Origin: Hydrogenophaga aromaticivorans
Lineage (GTDB): Bacteria > Pseudomonadota > Gammaproteobacteria > Burkholderiales > Burkholderiaceae_C
NCBI RefSeq assembly: GCF_013387465.1
Contig: NZ_VYGV01000024.1
Span: forward strand, 1,068-65,067
Direction of reading: 5' to 3'
DNA length: 64,000 nt
Shown here: piece after piece, positions 15,913-23,355 of the stretch
Layout: the number at the start of each line of letters is the position of its first letter
Position numbering within the stretch: the first letter of the stretch is position 1
The notes under the pieces: generated by a model
Database searches by the model: none
What the model was told of the DNA's origin: nothing
What the model saw: the letters and a program-made list of their open reading frames with translations, nothing else
Made by a program: the position numbers and the translations under genes

Positions 15913-17319
15913 ATGACCGTTTTTCGGTGGCAGCCGCCACCTTTGTCCCCATCCACAGAGGGCTGGCGACCCGCGTTCGCTGTGCTCGCCCTCGCGCTGA
16001 GCCTTCCGCTGCCGGCCCTGGCGCAGACGCCCTCGGCGGCGCTGGTGGCGTCCGACCCCGCAACGCCCAGCACGCCGCCCGCCTTGATGGCCCTGCCCGC
16101 CCCGGAACCCGCTGCCGCCCCTGAACGGCCGACCGACATCGAAGCTGCCCGCGCCATCTGGCAACGCGCCAACCAGCGCGTGGCCGAGTTTCCGCGCGGC
16201 CATATCGACCTGCTGCGCTGGGAGGCGCAAAACCCCGCGCGGCCCTCAGGCGGAGCCGGTGAAACTGCCGCGAACACGCCAGCGCTGGACATGGCCGGCG
16301 CGTTGCGCCAGTCGCTGCGCCACCGGCCGGGCCTGTTCACCCACGCCGGCATGAACGACCTGGAACGAGTCACCGTGCAGCGCGCCTATGCGGAACACGT
16401 GCGTGCGCTGCAACGCGCCTGGATCGACGCGGTCAGCGCACGCCAGCGCTTGCGCCTGATGGGTGAGTCGCTGGAAGCGGCAGCCACCGGCGCCGAACTC
16501 GGCCGGCGCATGGTGCAGGCCGGCAACTGGAGCCAGGCCCGTCTGCTGCGCGAGCAGCTCACCGAGGCCCAGGCTCAGCAAGCCTGGACCCGCGCCGCGC
16601 AGGCGCAACAGGCCACCACCGAACAACTGGCCCGTCTGCTGGGCGTTTGGGACGCCCAGGCGGTGGCGCAGCTGACGCAGCGTCTGCCGGCCCAGTTGCC
16701 CGAACCGCCGGCCCAGCTGTCAACAGGCGCCGCGGAGGTGGAGGCCACCGTTTTGCGCAGCCAGCCCCTGCTGGCCCAGCAACGCCTGAGAGCCCAGCGC
16801 TCGCTCGTGGCCGTGAGCCCGGAGCGCCTGACCGCCTGGTCGCAGGCGGTGGACGAAGCCCTGAAAACGCCCGCCACGCCGGCCGGTGCAGCGCCCTGGC
16901 TCGCACCGCAGATCGGCGACCTGCGGCTGGTCCGCGACCACTCGCTGGAAGCCGCCGTGGAAGCCGAATCGGCGCTGCTCATGGCCGCCGCCGAACGCCG
17001 CTCGATGGCGCGAGAAGCCTGGCGCCAGCTGCACGCTCAACACACTGGCGCCCTGCAAACCCAACACGCGCTGCGCCTGCAGACCGCCCAGGAACAGGAA
17101 ACCCTGCTGCGCTACAACGGCATGCTGCAGAGCAGCTGGGACCTGCTCGCCAGCGCAGGCGAACGCCTGGGCGCGCTCGACGCCGCGATGATGGCCCGGC
17201 GCGACTTCTGGCTCGCCCAGGCCAACTGGGACGCCCTGCTGGCCGGTGCCGATGTGGACCCCGCCAGCCCGGGCGCGAGCAGCGACAACAACAAGCGCGC
17301 TGCCGCGGGAGGACACTGA
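15913..17319 (+). CDS. TolC-family outer-membrane efflux-like protein
   Basis: A 468-residue exported protein (signal region AVLALALSLPLPALAQ) rich in long Ala/Gln/Leu/Arg heptad helices such as VTVQRAYAEHVRALQRAWID and LREQLTEAQAQQAWTRAAQA. This coiled-coil pattern, repeated in two halves, is that of TolC/CusC-type channels, although the beta-barrel segments are hard to see and the N-terminal ~100 residues are low-complexity. The start at 15913 follows CAGGAGAACTTC. It stands just upstream of the multicopper oxidase gene. No RND or membrane-fusion gene is nearby, so the transport partner is elsewhere or absent. Confidence 0.7.
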   Translation: MTVFRWQPPPLSPSTEGWRPAFAVLALALSLPLPALAQTPSAALVASDPATPSTPPALMALPAPEPAAAPERPTDIEAARAIWQRANQRVAEFPRGHIDLLRWEAQNPARPSGGAGETAANTPALDMAGALRQSLRHRPGLFTHAGMNDLERVTVQRAYAEHVRALQRAWIDAVSARQRLRLMGESLEAAATGAELGRRMVQAGNWSQARLLREQLTEAQAQQAWTRAAQAQQATTEQLARLLGVWDAQAVAQLTQRLPAQLPEPPAQLSTGAAEVEATVLRSQPLLAQQRLRAQRSLVAVSPERLTAWSQAVDEALKTPATPAGAAPWLAPQIGDLRLVRDHSLEAAVEAESALLMAAAERRSMAREAWRQLHAQHTGALQTQHALRLQTAQEQETLLRYNGMLQSSWDLLASAGERLGALDAAMMARRDFWLAQANWDALLAGADVDPASPGASSDNNKRAAAGGH

Positions 17320-17321
17320 AC

Positions 17322-18731
17322 ATGACACCCCCCCTCAACCGAAGACACTTTTTTGCTGGCACCGCCACCGCCGTGGCCGCCGCCAGCGTGAGCCGCGTGG
17401 CGCTCGCCGCCCTGCCCGAAGCCGTGCAACAGACCTCGCCCGACACGGCTGCGCCCTGGACACCGCCCGGCGTCACCGGCGCGGGCCGGCCGTACAACCC
17501 GGTGGTCACGCTCAACGGCTGGACCCTGCCCTGGCGCATGGCCAACGGCGTGAAAGAGTTCCACCTCGTGGCCGAGCCTGTGGTGCGCGAGATGGCGCCC
17601 GGTTTCCTGGTCAACATGTGGGGCTACAACGGCCAGAGCCCGGGCCCGACCATCGAGGTGGTCGAAGGCGACCGCGTTCGCCTGTTCGTCACCAACCGCC
17701 TGCCCGAGCACACCACCATGCACTGGCACGGCCAGCGCCTGCCCGCCGGCATGGACGGCGTGGGCGGGCTCACGCAACCGCAGATCCCGCCCGGCAAGAC
17801 CTTCGTCTACGAGTTCGTGGCGCGCCGGCCCGGCAGCTTCATGTACCACCCGCACGCGGATGAGATGACGCAGATGGCGATGGGCATGATGGGGATGTGG
17901 GTCACGCACCCGAAGGCCAAACACCCGCTGATCGACGACGTGGGGCGCGACTACTGTTTCCTGCTCAACGCCTTCGACGTCGAGCCCGGCAGCATGACGC
18001 CGCAGGTCAACACCATGCTGGAGCACAACATCTGGGCCTGGAACAGCCGCGTCTTCCCCGGCATCAGCCCGCTGGTGGCGCGGCTGGGCGAGCGGGTGCG
18101 CGTGCGCATCGGCAACCTGACCATGACCAACCACCCGATCCACATCCACGGCATCGAGTTCGAGGTCACCGGCACCGACGGCGGCCCGGTCCCGAAGACC
18201 GCGCGCTGGCCCGAGGTGACGACCGACGTGGCCGTGGGCCAGATGCGGCAGATCGAGTTCATCGCCGACGAACCCGGCGACTGGGCCATGCACTGCCACA
18301 AGAGCCACCACACCATGGGCGCCATGGGCCACGGCGTGCCGACCATGATCGGCGTGGACCACAGGGGCCTGGTGGGCAAGCTGCAGAAGGCCTCGCCCGA
18401 CTACATGGTCATGGGCGAACGCGGCATGGCCGACATGGGCGAGATGCAGATGGAGCTGCCGGCCAACACCTTCCCCATGATGACCGGCACCGGTCCCTAC
18501 GGCGCCATTGAAATGGGCGGCATGTTCAGCACGCTCAAGGTGCGCGCCGACCAGAAAGCGGGCGACTACAGCGACCCGGGCTGGTACACCATGCCGCCCG
18601 GCACCCAGGCGCGCGAAGTACCCACGCCCGTGGCCAGCCCGGCGAAGCCCGCCGCCAGCGTTGCGCCCAACCAGCCCGCACCCAGCGCCACCGTGCGCAA
18701 GCCCCAGGGCAGCGGCGGCCACCCGCATTGA
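17322..18731 (+). CDS. Multicopper oxidase (copper oxidase, CopA/laccase-like)
   Basis: A 469-residue periplasmic oxidase that would oxidise Cu(I) or phenolics while reducing O2 to water. It starts with a Tat-type signal (NRRHFFAG, then an Ala-rich core). The four copper-ligand motifs are present: TMHWHG and MYHPHADEM for the trinuclear centre, HPIHIHG, and MHCHKSHHTMGAMGHG, which supplies the type 1 Cys, His and Met. A Met-rich stretch (MGERGMADMGEMQMEL) may bind additional Cu(I). The ATG at 17322 comes two bases after the TolC-like stop, with GGGAGGA upstream. The C-terminal ~45 residues are Pro/Ala-rich. Confidence 0.9.
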   Translation: MTPPLNRRHFFAGTATAVAAASVSRVALAALPEAVQQTSPDTAAPWTPPGVTGAGRPYNPVVTLNGWTLPWRMANGVKEFHLVAEPVVREMAPGFLVNMWGYNGQSPGPTIEVVEGDRVRLFVTNRLPEHTTMHWHGQRLPAGMDGVGGLTQPQIPPGKTFVYEFVARRPGSFMYHPHADEMTQMAMGMMGMWVTHPKAKHPLIDDVGRDYCFLLNAFDVEPGSMTPQVNTMLEHNIWAWNSRVFPGISPLVARLGERVRVRIGNLTMTNHPIHIHGIEFEVTGTDGGPVPKTARWPEVTTDVAVGQMRQIEFIADEPGDWAMHCHKSHHTMGAMGHGVPTMIGVDHRGLVGKLQKASPDYMVMGERGMADMGEMQMELPANTFPMMTGTGPYGAIEMGGMFSTLKVRADQKAGDYSDPGWYTMPPGTQAREVPTPVASPAKPAASVAPNQPAPSATVRKPQGSGGHPH

Positions 18732-18763
18732 CATTCCTGTACACCGCAAAGGACCCACCACCC

Positions 18764-19291
18764 ATGACACACACAGCACCCACCCGCCGCCGGTTCCAGC
18801 AGCTGCTGGCCCTGGCCCCCCTGGCCGCCTGGCTGGTCCACCGCCCGGCCAGCGCCCACGGAGAGAAACACGAGCGTGGCGCTGCCGCGGCTCCGGTCGT
18901 GAAGGAGCAGAAACCCTGGGGCATCGCCGCTGAAACCAGGGAGGCGAAACGCAGCATCGAGATCCGCATGAGCGACAACATGCGCTTCACGCCCAGCCAC
19001 CTCGACGTGCGCGAAGGCGAGACCCTGCGCCTGCGCGCGGTCAACCGCGGCAACGTGCTGCACGAGATCGTGATCGGCACGCCCGAAGAACTGCAGGCGC
19101 ACGCCGAGATGATGAAGAAGCACCCCGGCATGGAACACGACGAGCCCTACATGGCCCACGTGCCGGCCGGCCAACGCAGCGACATCACCTGGACTTTCAA
19201 CCGCGCAGGCGATTTCGAATTCGCCTGTCTGCTGCCAGGCCACTTCGACGCGGGCATGCGCGGCACCATCCGCGTCACGCCCCTGGCCTGA
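18764..19291 (+). CDS. Periplasmic cupredoxin (plastocyanin-like copper protein)
   Basis: A 175-residue protein with a twin-arginine signal (TRRRFQQLLALAPLAAW). The C-terminal ~110 residues form a cupredoxin fold with type 1 copper ligands His in NVLHEIVIG, Cys and His in FACLLPGHFDAGM, and the final Met. Similar proteins regularly sit beside multicopper oxidases and may pass electrons or Cu(I) to them. The start at 18764 is preceded by AAAGGA. Same direction as the oxidase with 32 bases between. Confidence 0.85.
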   Translation: MTHTAPTRRRFQQLLALAPLAAWLVHRPASAHGEKHERGAAAAPVVKEQKPWGIAAETREAKRSIEIRMSDNMRFTPSHLDVREGETLRLRAVNRGNVLHEIVIGTPEELQAHAEMMKKHPGMEHDEPYMAHVPAGQRSDITWTFNRAGDFEFACLLPGHFDAGMRGTIRVTPLA

Positions 19292-19319
19292 TCCCTCATC
19301 CGTTTTAAAGGAGCCCACC

Positions 19320-19796
19320 ATGCAACGACGTTCCCTTCTCCTCACCGCCCCGGCCCTGCTGGCCGCCGCCACCCTGCCCGCCTGGGCTGCCTCACCCACC
19401 GCAAAAGACCTGCCCGTGCTACAGGTCTGGAAAGACCCGAGCTGCGGCTGCTGCAAGGACTGGATCAGCTACCTGCAGCGCGACGGCTTCCAGGTGCAGG
19501 TCTTCGAGACCGGCAACACGGCCATGCGCCAGCGCCTGGGTCTGCCGCAGAAATACGCCTCGTGCCACACGGCGCTGATCGGCGGCTACGTGGTCGAGGG
19601 CCACGTGAACGCGCGCGAAATCCGCCGCCTGCTGGCCGAGAAGCCCAAGGCCATCGGCCTCTCGGTGCCGGGCATGCCGATCGGCAGCCCCGGCATGGAC
19701 GGCCCCGAATACGGTGGCCGCAAAGACCCGTACGACGTGGTGCTGGTGCTGCCCGACGGCAAGGGCCGCGTCTACCAGTCGTACTTCCGCAGCTGA
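19320..19796 (+). CDS. DUF411 metal-binding exported protein
   Basis: A 158-residue protein with signal peptide (RRSLLLTAPALLAAATLPAWA). It carries the DUF411 signature VWKDPSCGCCKDWISYL, where the CxCC group is the probable copper site, followed by MRQRLGLPQKYASCHTALI and VEGHVNAREIRRLL. Family members occur in copper- and silver-resistance clusters and are thought to bind Cu(I) in the periplasm. A ribosome site AAGGAG lies before the ATG at 19320. It lies between the cupredoxin and CusF-like genes, all in one direction. Confidence 0.88.
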   Translation: MQRRSLLLTAPALLAAATLPAWAASPTAKDLPVLQVWKDPSCGCCKDWISYLQRDGFQVQVFETGNTAMRQRLGLPQKYASCHTALIGGYVVEGHVNAREIRRLLAEKPKAIGLSVPGMPIGSPGMDGPEYGGRKDPYDVVLVLPDGKGRVYQSYFRS

Positions 19797-19821
19797 TCAC
19801 ACCCCCCTCAGGAGAGTCCCC

Positions 19822-20187
19822 ATGCACCAGCCTTCCAGCCGCACCCTGCACCGCCTCGCGGCCAGCCTGGCCACCACAGTCCTGATCGGGAGCGCGACCA
19901 TCGCCCACAGCCAGACGGCCCCGCCGGCTCCGGCATCGCCGGCCGCGTCCCCCGCGGCCAGCCTGCCGCTGGTGGCGGCCGAGGTCCGCAAGGTGGACCT
20001 GCGCGCCGGCAAGATCACCCTCAAACACGGCGAGATTCCCAACCTGGAGATGCCGCCCATGACCATGGTGTTCGTGGTCGAAGACGCGGCCCTGCTGGAG
20101 CAGCTCAAACCGGGCGACCGCGTGAAGTTCACGGCCGACAAGCGCCTGGGCAGCTACAAGGTGCTGACGCTGCAACGTGACGAGTGA
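19822..20187 (+). CDS. CusF-like periplasmic copper-binding protein
   Basis: A 121-residue protein with signal peptide and an Ala/Pro linker, followed by a CusF domain of about 70 residues: EVRKVDLRAGKITLKHGEI, then LEMPPMTMVFVVED and LLEQLKPGDRVKFTADK. The His in LKHGEI and the two Met of MPPMTM correspond to the Cu(I)/Ag(I) ligands of CusF; the tryptophan that caps copper in E. coli CusF is not evident. It follows DUF411 after 25 bases and closes the copper operon. An 8-bp hairpin lies just downstream (20196-20215). Confidence 0.87.
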   Translation: MHQPSSRTLHRLAASLATTVLIGSATIAHSQTAPPAPASPAASPAASLPLVAAEVRKVDLRAGKITLKHGEIPNLEMPPMTMVFVVEDAALLEQLKPGDRVKFTADKRLGSYKVLTLQRDE

Positions 20188-20195
20188 CGCGCTTG

Positions 20196-20215
20196 GGCGG
20201 CGTCGACACGCCGCC
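20196..20215 (+). terminator. Hairpin at the end of the copper cluster
   Basis: A perfect 8-bp stem, GGCGGCGT (20196-20203) with ACGCCGCC (20208-20215), and a four-base loop, lies 8 bases after the CusF-like stop. There is no T run, so it may be a weak terminator or a 3' stabilising structure. Confidence 0.45.
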
Positions 20216-20313
20216 GGTGAGGTCCAAAGCGCTCATTTGTTGAACATGGGGAAGGATTGACCGCCGTATGTCGCCCAATTCGGGGGTTTTGACCGGAAAG
20301 ACCGCCCGTAGAC

Positions 20314-20341
20314 TCAAGTTCAGCCACGCTGGGTTCGATAC
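20314..20341 (+). promoter_or_regulatory. Candidate sigma-28 (FliA) promoter for the chemoreceptor gene
   Basis: TCAAGTTC (-35-like, 6 of 8 to TAAAGTTT) and TTCGATAC (-10-like, 5 of 8 to GCCGATAA) are 12 bases apart, ending about 40 bases before the chemoreceptor start. Chemoreceptor genes are typical FliA targets. The match is partial and a single occurrence. Confidence 0.4.
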
Positions 20342-20383
20342 AGAACACAGCCCGTCCACCGTCCCCACTCACCGAGTCCAGCC

Positions 20384-21970
20384 ATGCGCACCAACCTACC
20401 CGTCACACAACAGGAATTCGTCATTCCGGACGGGGTCACGCTTGTTTCCACCACCGACCTGCAAAGCCGCATCACCTACTGCAACCCGAACTTCGTGGCG
20501 GTCAGCGGCTACAGCCGCGAGGAACTGATCGGGCAGCCCCACAACATCGTGCGCCACCCGGACATGCCGCCCGAAGCCTTTCGCGACATGTGGGCCACGC
20601 TGCAGAGCGGTTCACCCTGGTCCGCGCTGGTGAAGAACCGGCGCAAGAACGGCGACCACTACTGGGTCATGGCCAACGCCACGCCCATCGTTCAAAACGG
20701 CCAGCCAGTGGGTTACATGTCGGTGCGCACCAAGCCCACCCGCGAACAGATCGAAGGCGCTGAAACTCTGTACCAGCGCATGCGCACCGAGGCCGAAAGC
20801 GGCCACCCCGGTGTCGCGCTGCACCGCGCCCGCGTGGTGCGCACCGGTTGGCGCGGCACCTTGCAGCGCTGGACCCGCCCGACCCTGGGCCGCAAGATGG
20901 GCGCGATCACGATCGCGCTGGCGTTTCTCGTGCAAGCCATCGAAAGCGCCACCGAAGGTCAGCCCGACGCCGTGCACTACGCGGCGTTTGGCGCTACCAC
21001 CCTGCTGGCCATCGCTGCCGCCGCCTTCATGCGCCGCCTGATGGTGCGCCCAGTGGAAGATGCGGTGAACTTTGCCAACCGGATGGCAGCGGGCGATCTG
21101 TCGGCCCGCTTCCAGGGGCAGACCTCCGGCGAACTGGGCGACCTGGCGCGCGCCCTGAACCAGCTCAACGTCAACCTGCAGGCCGTGGTCACCGACGTGC
21201 GCCACGAGGTGGAAGGCGTGCAGGTCGCCTCGGGTGAAATCGCCAGCGGCAACCACGACCTCTCGGCCCGCACCGAAGCACAGGCCAGCAGCCTCGAAGA
21301 AACCGCCGCCTCGATGGAGCAACTCACCAGCACGGTGGAGCAGAGCGCCAGCTCGGCGCGCGAAGCCGCGCTGCTGGCCTCGCGCGCCACCGAAGTCGCC
21401 CGCGAGGGGAACGACGCCATGGGCGCGGTGGTCTCGACCATGGACCAGATCAGCCGCTCGTCCAGCCGCATCGGCGAAATCATCCAGGTGATCGAAGGCA
21501 TTTCCTTCCAGACCAACATCCTGGCGCTCAACGCCGCGGTCGAAGCCGCGCGCGCCGGCGAACAGGGCCGTGGCTTCGCGGTGGTGGCGGCCGAAGTGCG
21601 CAGCCTGGCCCAGCGCACCTCGACCGCGGCCAAAGAGATCAAGCTGTTGATCGACGAATCGGCCAGCCAGGTGTCGCAAGGCGGCCAGCTGGTGCACAAC
21701 GCCGGCAAGACCATGAGCAACGTGGTCACCGCGGTGCAGCAGGTCAACGGCCTGATCGCCGGCATCACCGGCGCCTCGCAGGAACAGTCCATGGGCCTGT
21801 CGCAGATCAACCAGGCGGTGGTGCAGCTCGACAACGTGACGCAGCAGAACTCGGCCATGGTCGAGGAGCTGGCCGCCGCGGCCAGCTCGCTGCAGGGCCA
21901 GGCCCAGGTGATGCACGACGCGGTGCAGATTTTCCGTCTGAGCGACCAGCGCAGCCCCGGCCACGGGTGA
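20384..21970 (+). CDS. PAS-domain methyl-accepting chemotaxis protein (Aer-like)
   Basis: A 528-residue chemoreceptor. Residues ~10-120 form a PAS domain (STTDLQSRITYCNPNFVAVS, then GQPHNIVRHPDMPPEAFRDM and KNRRKNGDHYWV) like the FAD-binding domain of Aer, which senses redox or oxygen. A hydrophobic hairpin follows near residues 165-215, then a HAMP region and a long signalling coiled coil. The tip holds the conserved IEGISFQTNILALNAAVEA and GRGFAVVAAEVRSLAQRT that bind CheW/CheA. No periplasmic ligand domain is present, so the signal is sensed inside the cell. Aerotaxis is the best guess. A FliA-like promoter lies upstream. Confidence 0.92.
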   Translation: MRTNLPVTQQEFVIPDGVTLVSTTDLQSRITYCNPNFVAVSGYSREELIGQPHNIVRHPDMPPEAFRDMWATLQSGSPWSALVKNRRKNGDHYWVMANATPIVQNGQPVGYMSVRTKPTREQIEGAETLYQRMRTEAESGHPGVALHRARVVRTGWRGTLQRWTRPTLGRKMGAITIALAFLVQAIESATEGQPDAVHYAAFGATTLLAIAAAAFMRRLMVRPVEDAVNFANRMAAGDLSARFQGQTSGELGDLARALNQLNVNLQAVVTDVRHEVEGVQVASGEIASGNHDLSARTEAQASSLEETAASMEQLTSTVEQSASSAREAALLASRATEVAREGNDAMGAVVSTMDQISRSSSRIGEIIQVIEGISFQTNILALNAAVEAARAGEQGRGFAVVAAEVRSLAQRTSTAAKEIKLLIDESASQVSQGGQLVHNAGKTMSNVVTAVQQVNGLIAGITGASQEQSMGLSQINQAVVQLDNVTQQNSAMVEELAAAASSLQGQAQVMHDAVQIFRLSDQRSPGHG

Positions 21971-22013
21971 GCGCCGCCACCGGCGCGCAGCAGCTGCGTG
22001 CTAAGGTAGCGCA

Positions 22014-23345
22014 ATGTCCAAAAACATCCGCTACACCCTGCTGTCGCTGCGCGACCTGGCGGTCTCCATCGGCCCGTTTGCGCTGCTCACGCTGGCGCTG
22101 CTGGCCCTCACCTACTGGTGGCTCGACCCCAATCCGCCGAAGCGCGTGGTGCTCGCCACCGGCCCGGCACAGAGCGCCTACGACGAGTTCGGCAAACGTT
22201 ACGCCACAGCCCTCGCGCGCTACGGCATCACCGTCGAACTGCTGCCCTCGGAGGGCTCTTCGGCCAACCTGGAACTGCTGCGCGCCGGCAAAGCCGACAT
22301 CGGCTTCGTGCAGGGCGGCAGCGCCGACATCGGCTACGACGACGAAGAATCCATCGTCTCGCTGGGCAGCCTGTTCGTCGAACCGCTGTGGCTGTTCTAC
22401 CGCGAAGACGCCGCGCAACGCCTGAAGAAGTCGCCCACGATCGCCAACCTGAGCGAGTTGCAGGGCGGGCGCGTGAACGTGGGCACGCCCGGCAGCGGGG
22501 TGCCCCGGCTGTTCAACACGCTGCTCGACGTCAACCGGATCGACCACGGGGCCATGCGGCTCAGCGAGCTCGAACAGACCCCTGCCACGGTGGCTTTTCT
22601 CGACGGCGAACTCGATGCCCTGGTGTTCGCCTCGGCCCCCGAGTCGCTGATGGTGCAGATGCTGCTGCAGTCACCGGGTGTGCGTCTGCTCGACTTTGCG
22701 CAGAGCGAGGCCTACTCGCGCCGTTTCGCCTACCTCACGCCGGTGGTCATGCCCCAGGGCGTGGTGGACCTCTCGGCCAACGTGCCGGCGCAGGACGTGC
22801 GCCTGGTGGCCTCCACCACCAGCCTGCTGGCCGGTGCCAAGACCCACCCCGCCATCCTGCAGCTGTTTGCCCAGACCGCGACCGACCTGCATGGCGGCGG
22901 CGGCTGGTTCAGCCGGGCGCGCGAATACCCGAGCCTGGAGCACAGCGAAGTGCCGCTGTCGCCGGAAGCCGTGCGCGCGATCCGCAACGGCCCGCCCTTC
23001 CTGCAACGCTACCTGCCGTTCTGGCTCGCCAACCTGGTCGAGCGCATGTGGCTGGCCATGGGCCTGATCCTGGCGCTGGCCCTGCCGCTCTCGCGCATCG
23101 TGCCGCCGCTCTATGCGTTCCGCATCCGCTCGCGCGTGTTCCGCTGGTACGGGCAGTTGCGCACCATCGAACAGCGCAGCCAGGACAACGATGGCCCGCT
23201 GCCGCTGTCGGAATTGCTGGAACAGCTCGACGCGCTGGAGGACAAGGTGGAACAGGTGGTGGTGCCGCTGTCCTACACCGATGAGCTCTACGCCCTGCGC
23301 AACAACATCGCGCTGGTGCGGCAGAAGCTGCTGCAACGCACCTGA
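22014..23345 (+). CDS. Membrane-anchored TAXI-family solute-binding protein
   Basis: A 443-residue protein related to TAXI-type TRAP transporter binding proteins. An N-terminal TM helix (IGPFALLTLALLALTYWW, ~residues 19-36) precedes the binding domain that opens RVVLATGPAQSAYDEFGKRY and includes GKADIGFVQGGSAD, typical TAXI sequences. Unlike soluble TAXI proteins, a second TM helix (LAMGLILALALPLSRIVPPL) lies near residue 350, leaving a cytoplasmic tail of ~75 residues with predicted coiled coil (LSELLEQLDALEDKVEQVVV). No TRAP permease gene is near. It could be a sensor rather than a transporter component; this is inference. It follows the chemoreceptor gene after 43 bases. Confidence 0.82.
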   Translation: MSKNIRYTLLSLRDLAVSIGPFALLTLALLALTYWWLDPNPPKRVVLATGPAQSAYDEFGKRYATALARYGITVELLPSEGSSANLELLRAGKADIGFVQGGSADIGYDDEESIVSLGSLFVEPLWLFYREDAAQRLKKSPTIANLSELQGGRVNVGTPGSGVPRLFNTLLDVNRIDHGAMRLSELEQTPATVAFLDGELDALVFASAPESLMVQMLLQSPGVRLLDFAQSEAYSRRFAYLTPVVMPQGVVDLSANVPAQDVRLVASTTSLLAGAKTHPAILQLFAQTATDLHGGGGWFSRAREYPSLEHSEVPLSPEAVRAIRNGPPFLQRYLPFWLANLVERMWLAMGLILALALPLSRIVPPLYAFRIRSRVFRWYGQLRTIEQRSQDNDGPLPLSELLEQLDALEDKVEQVVVPLSYTDELYALRNNIALVRQKLLQRT

Positions 23346-23355
23346 AGCAACCCGC

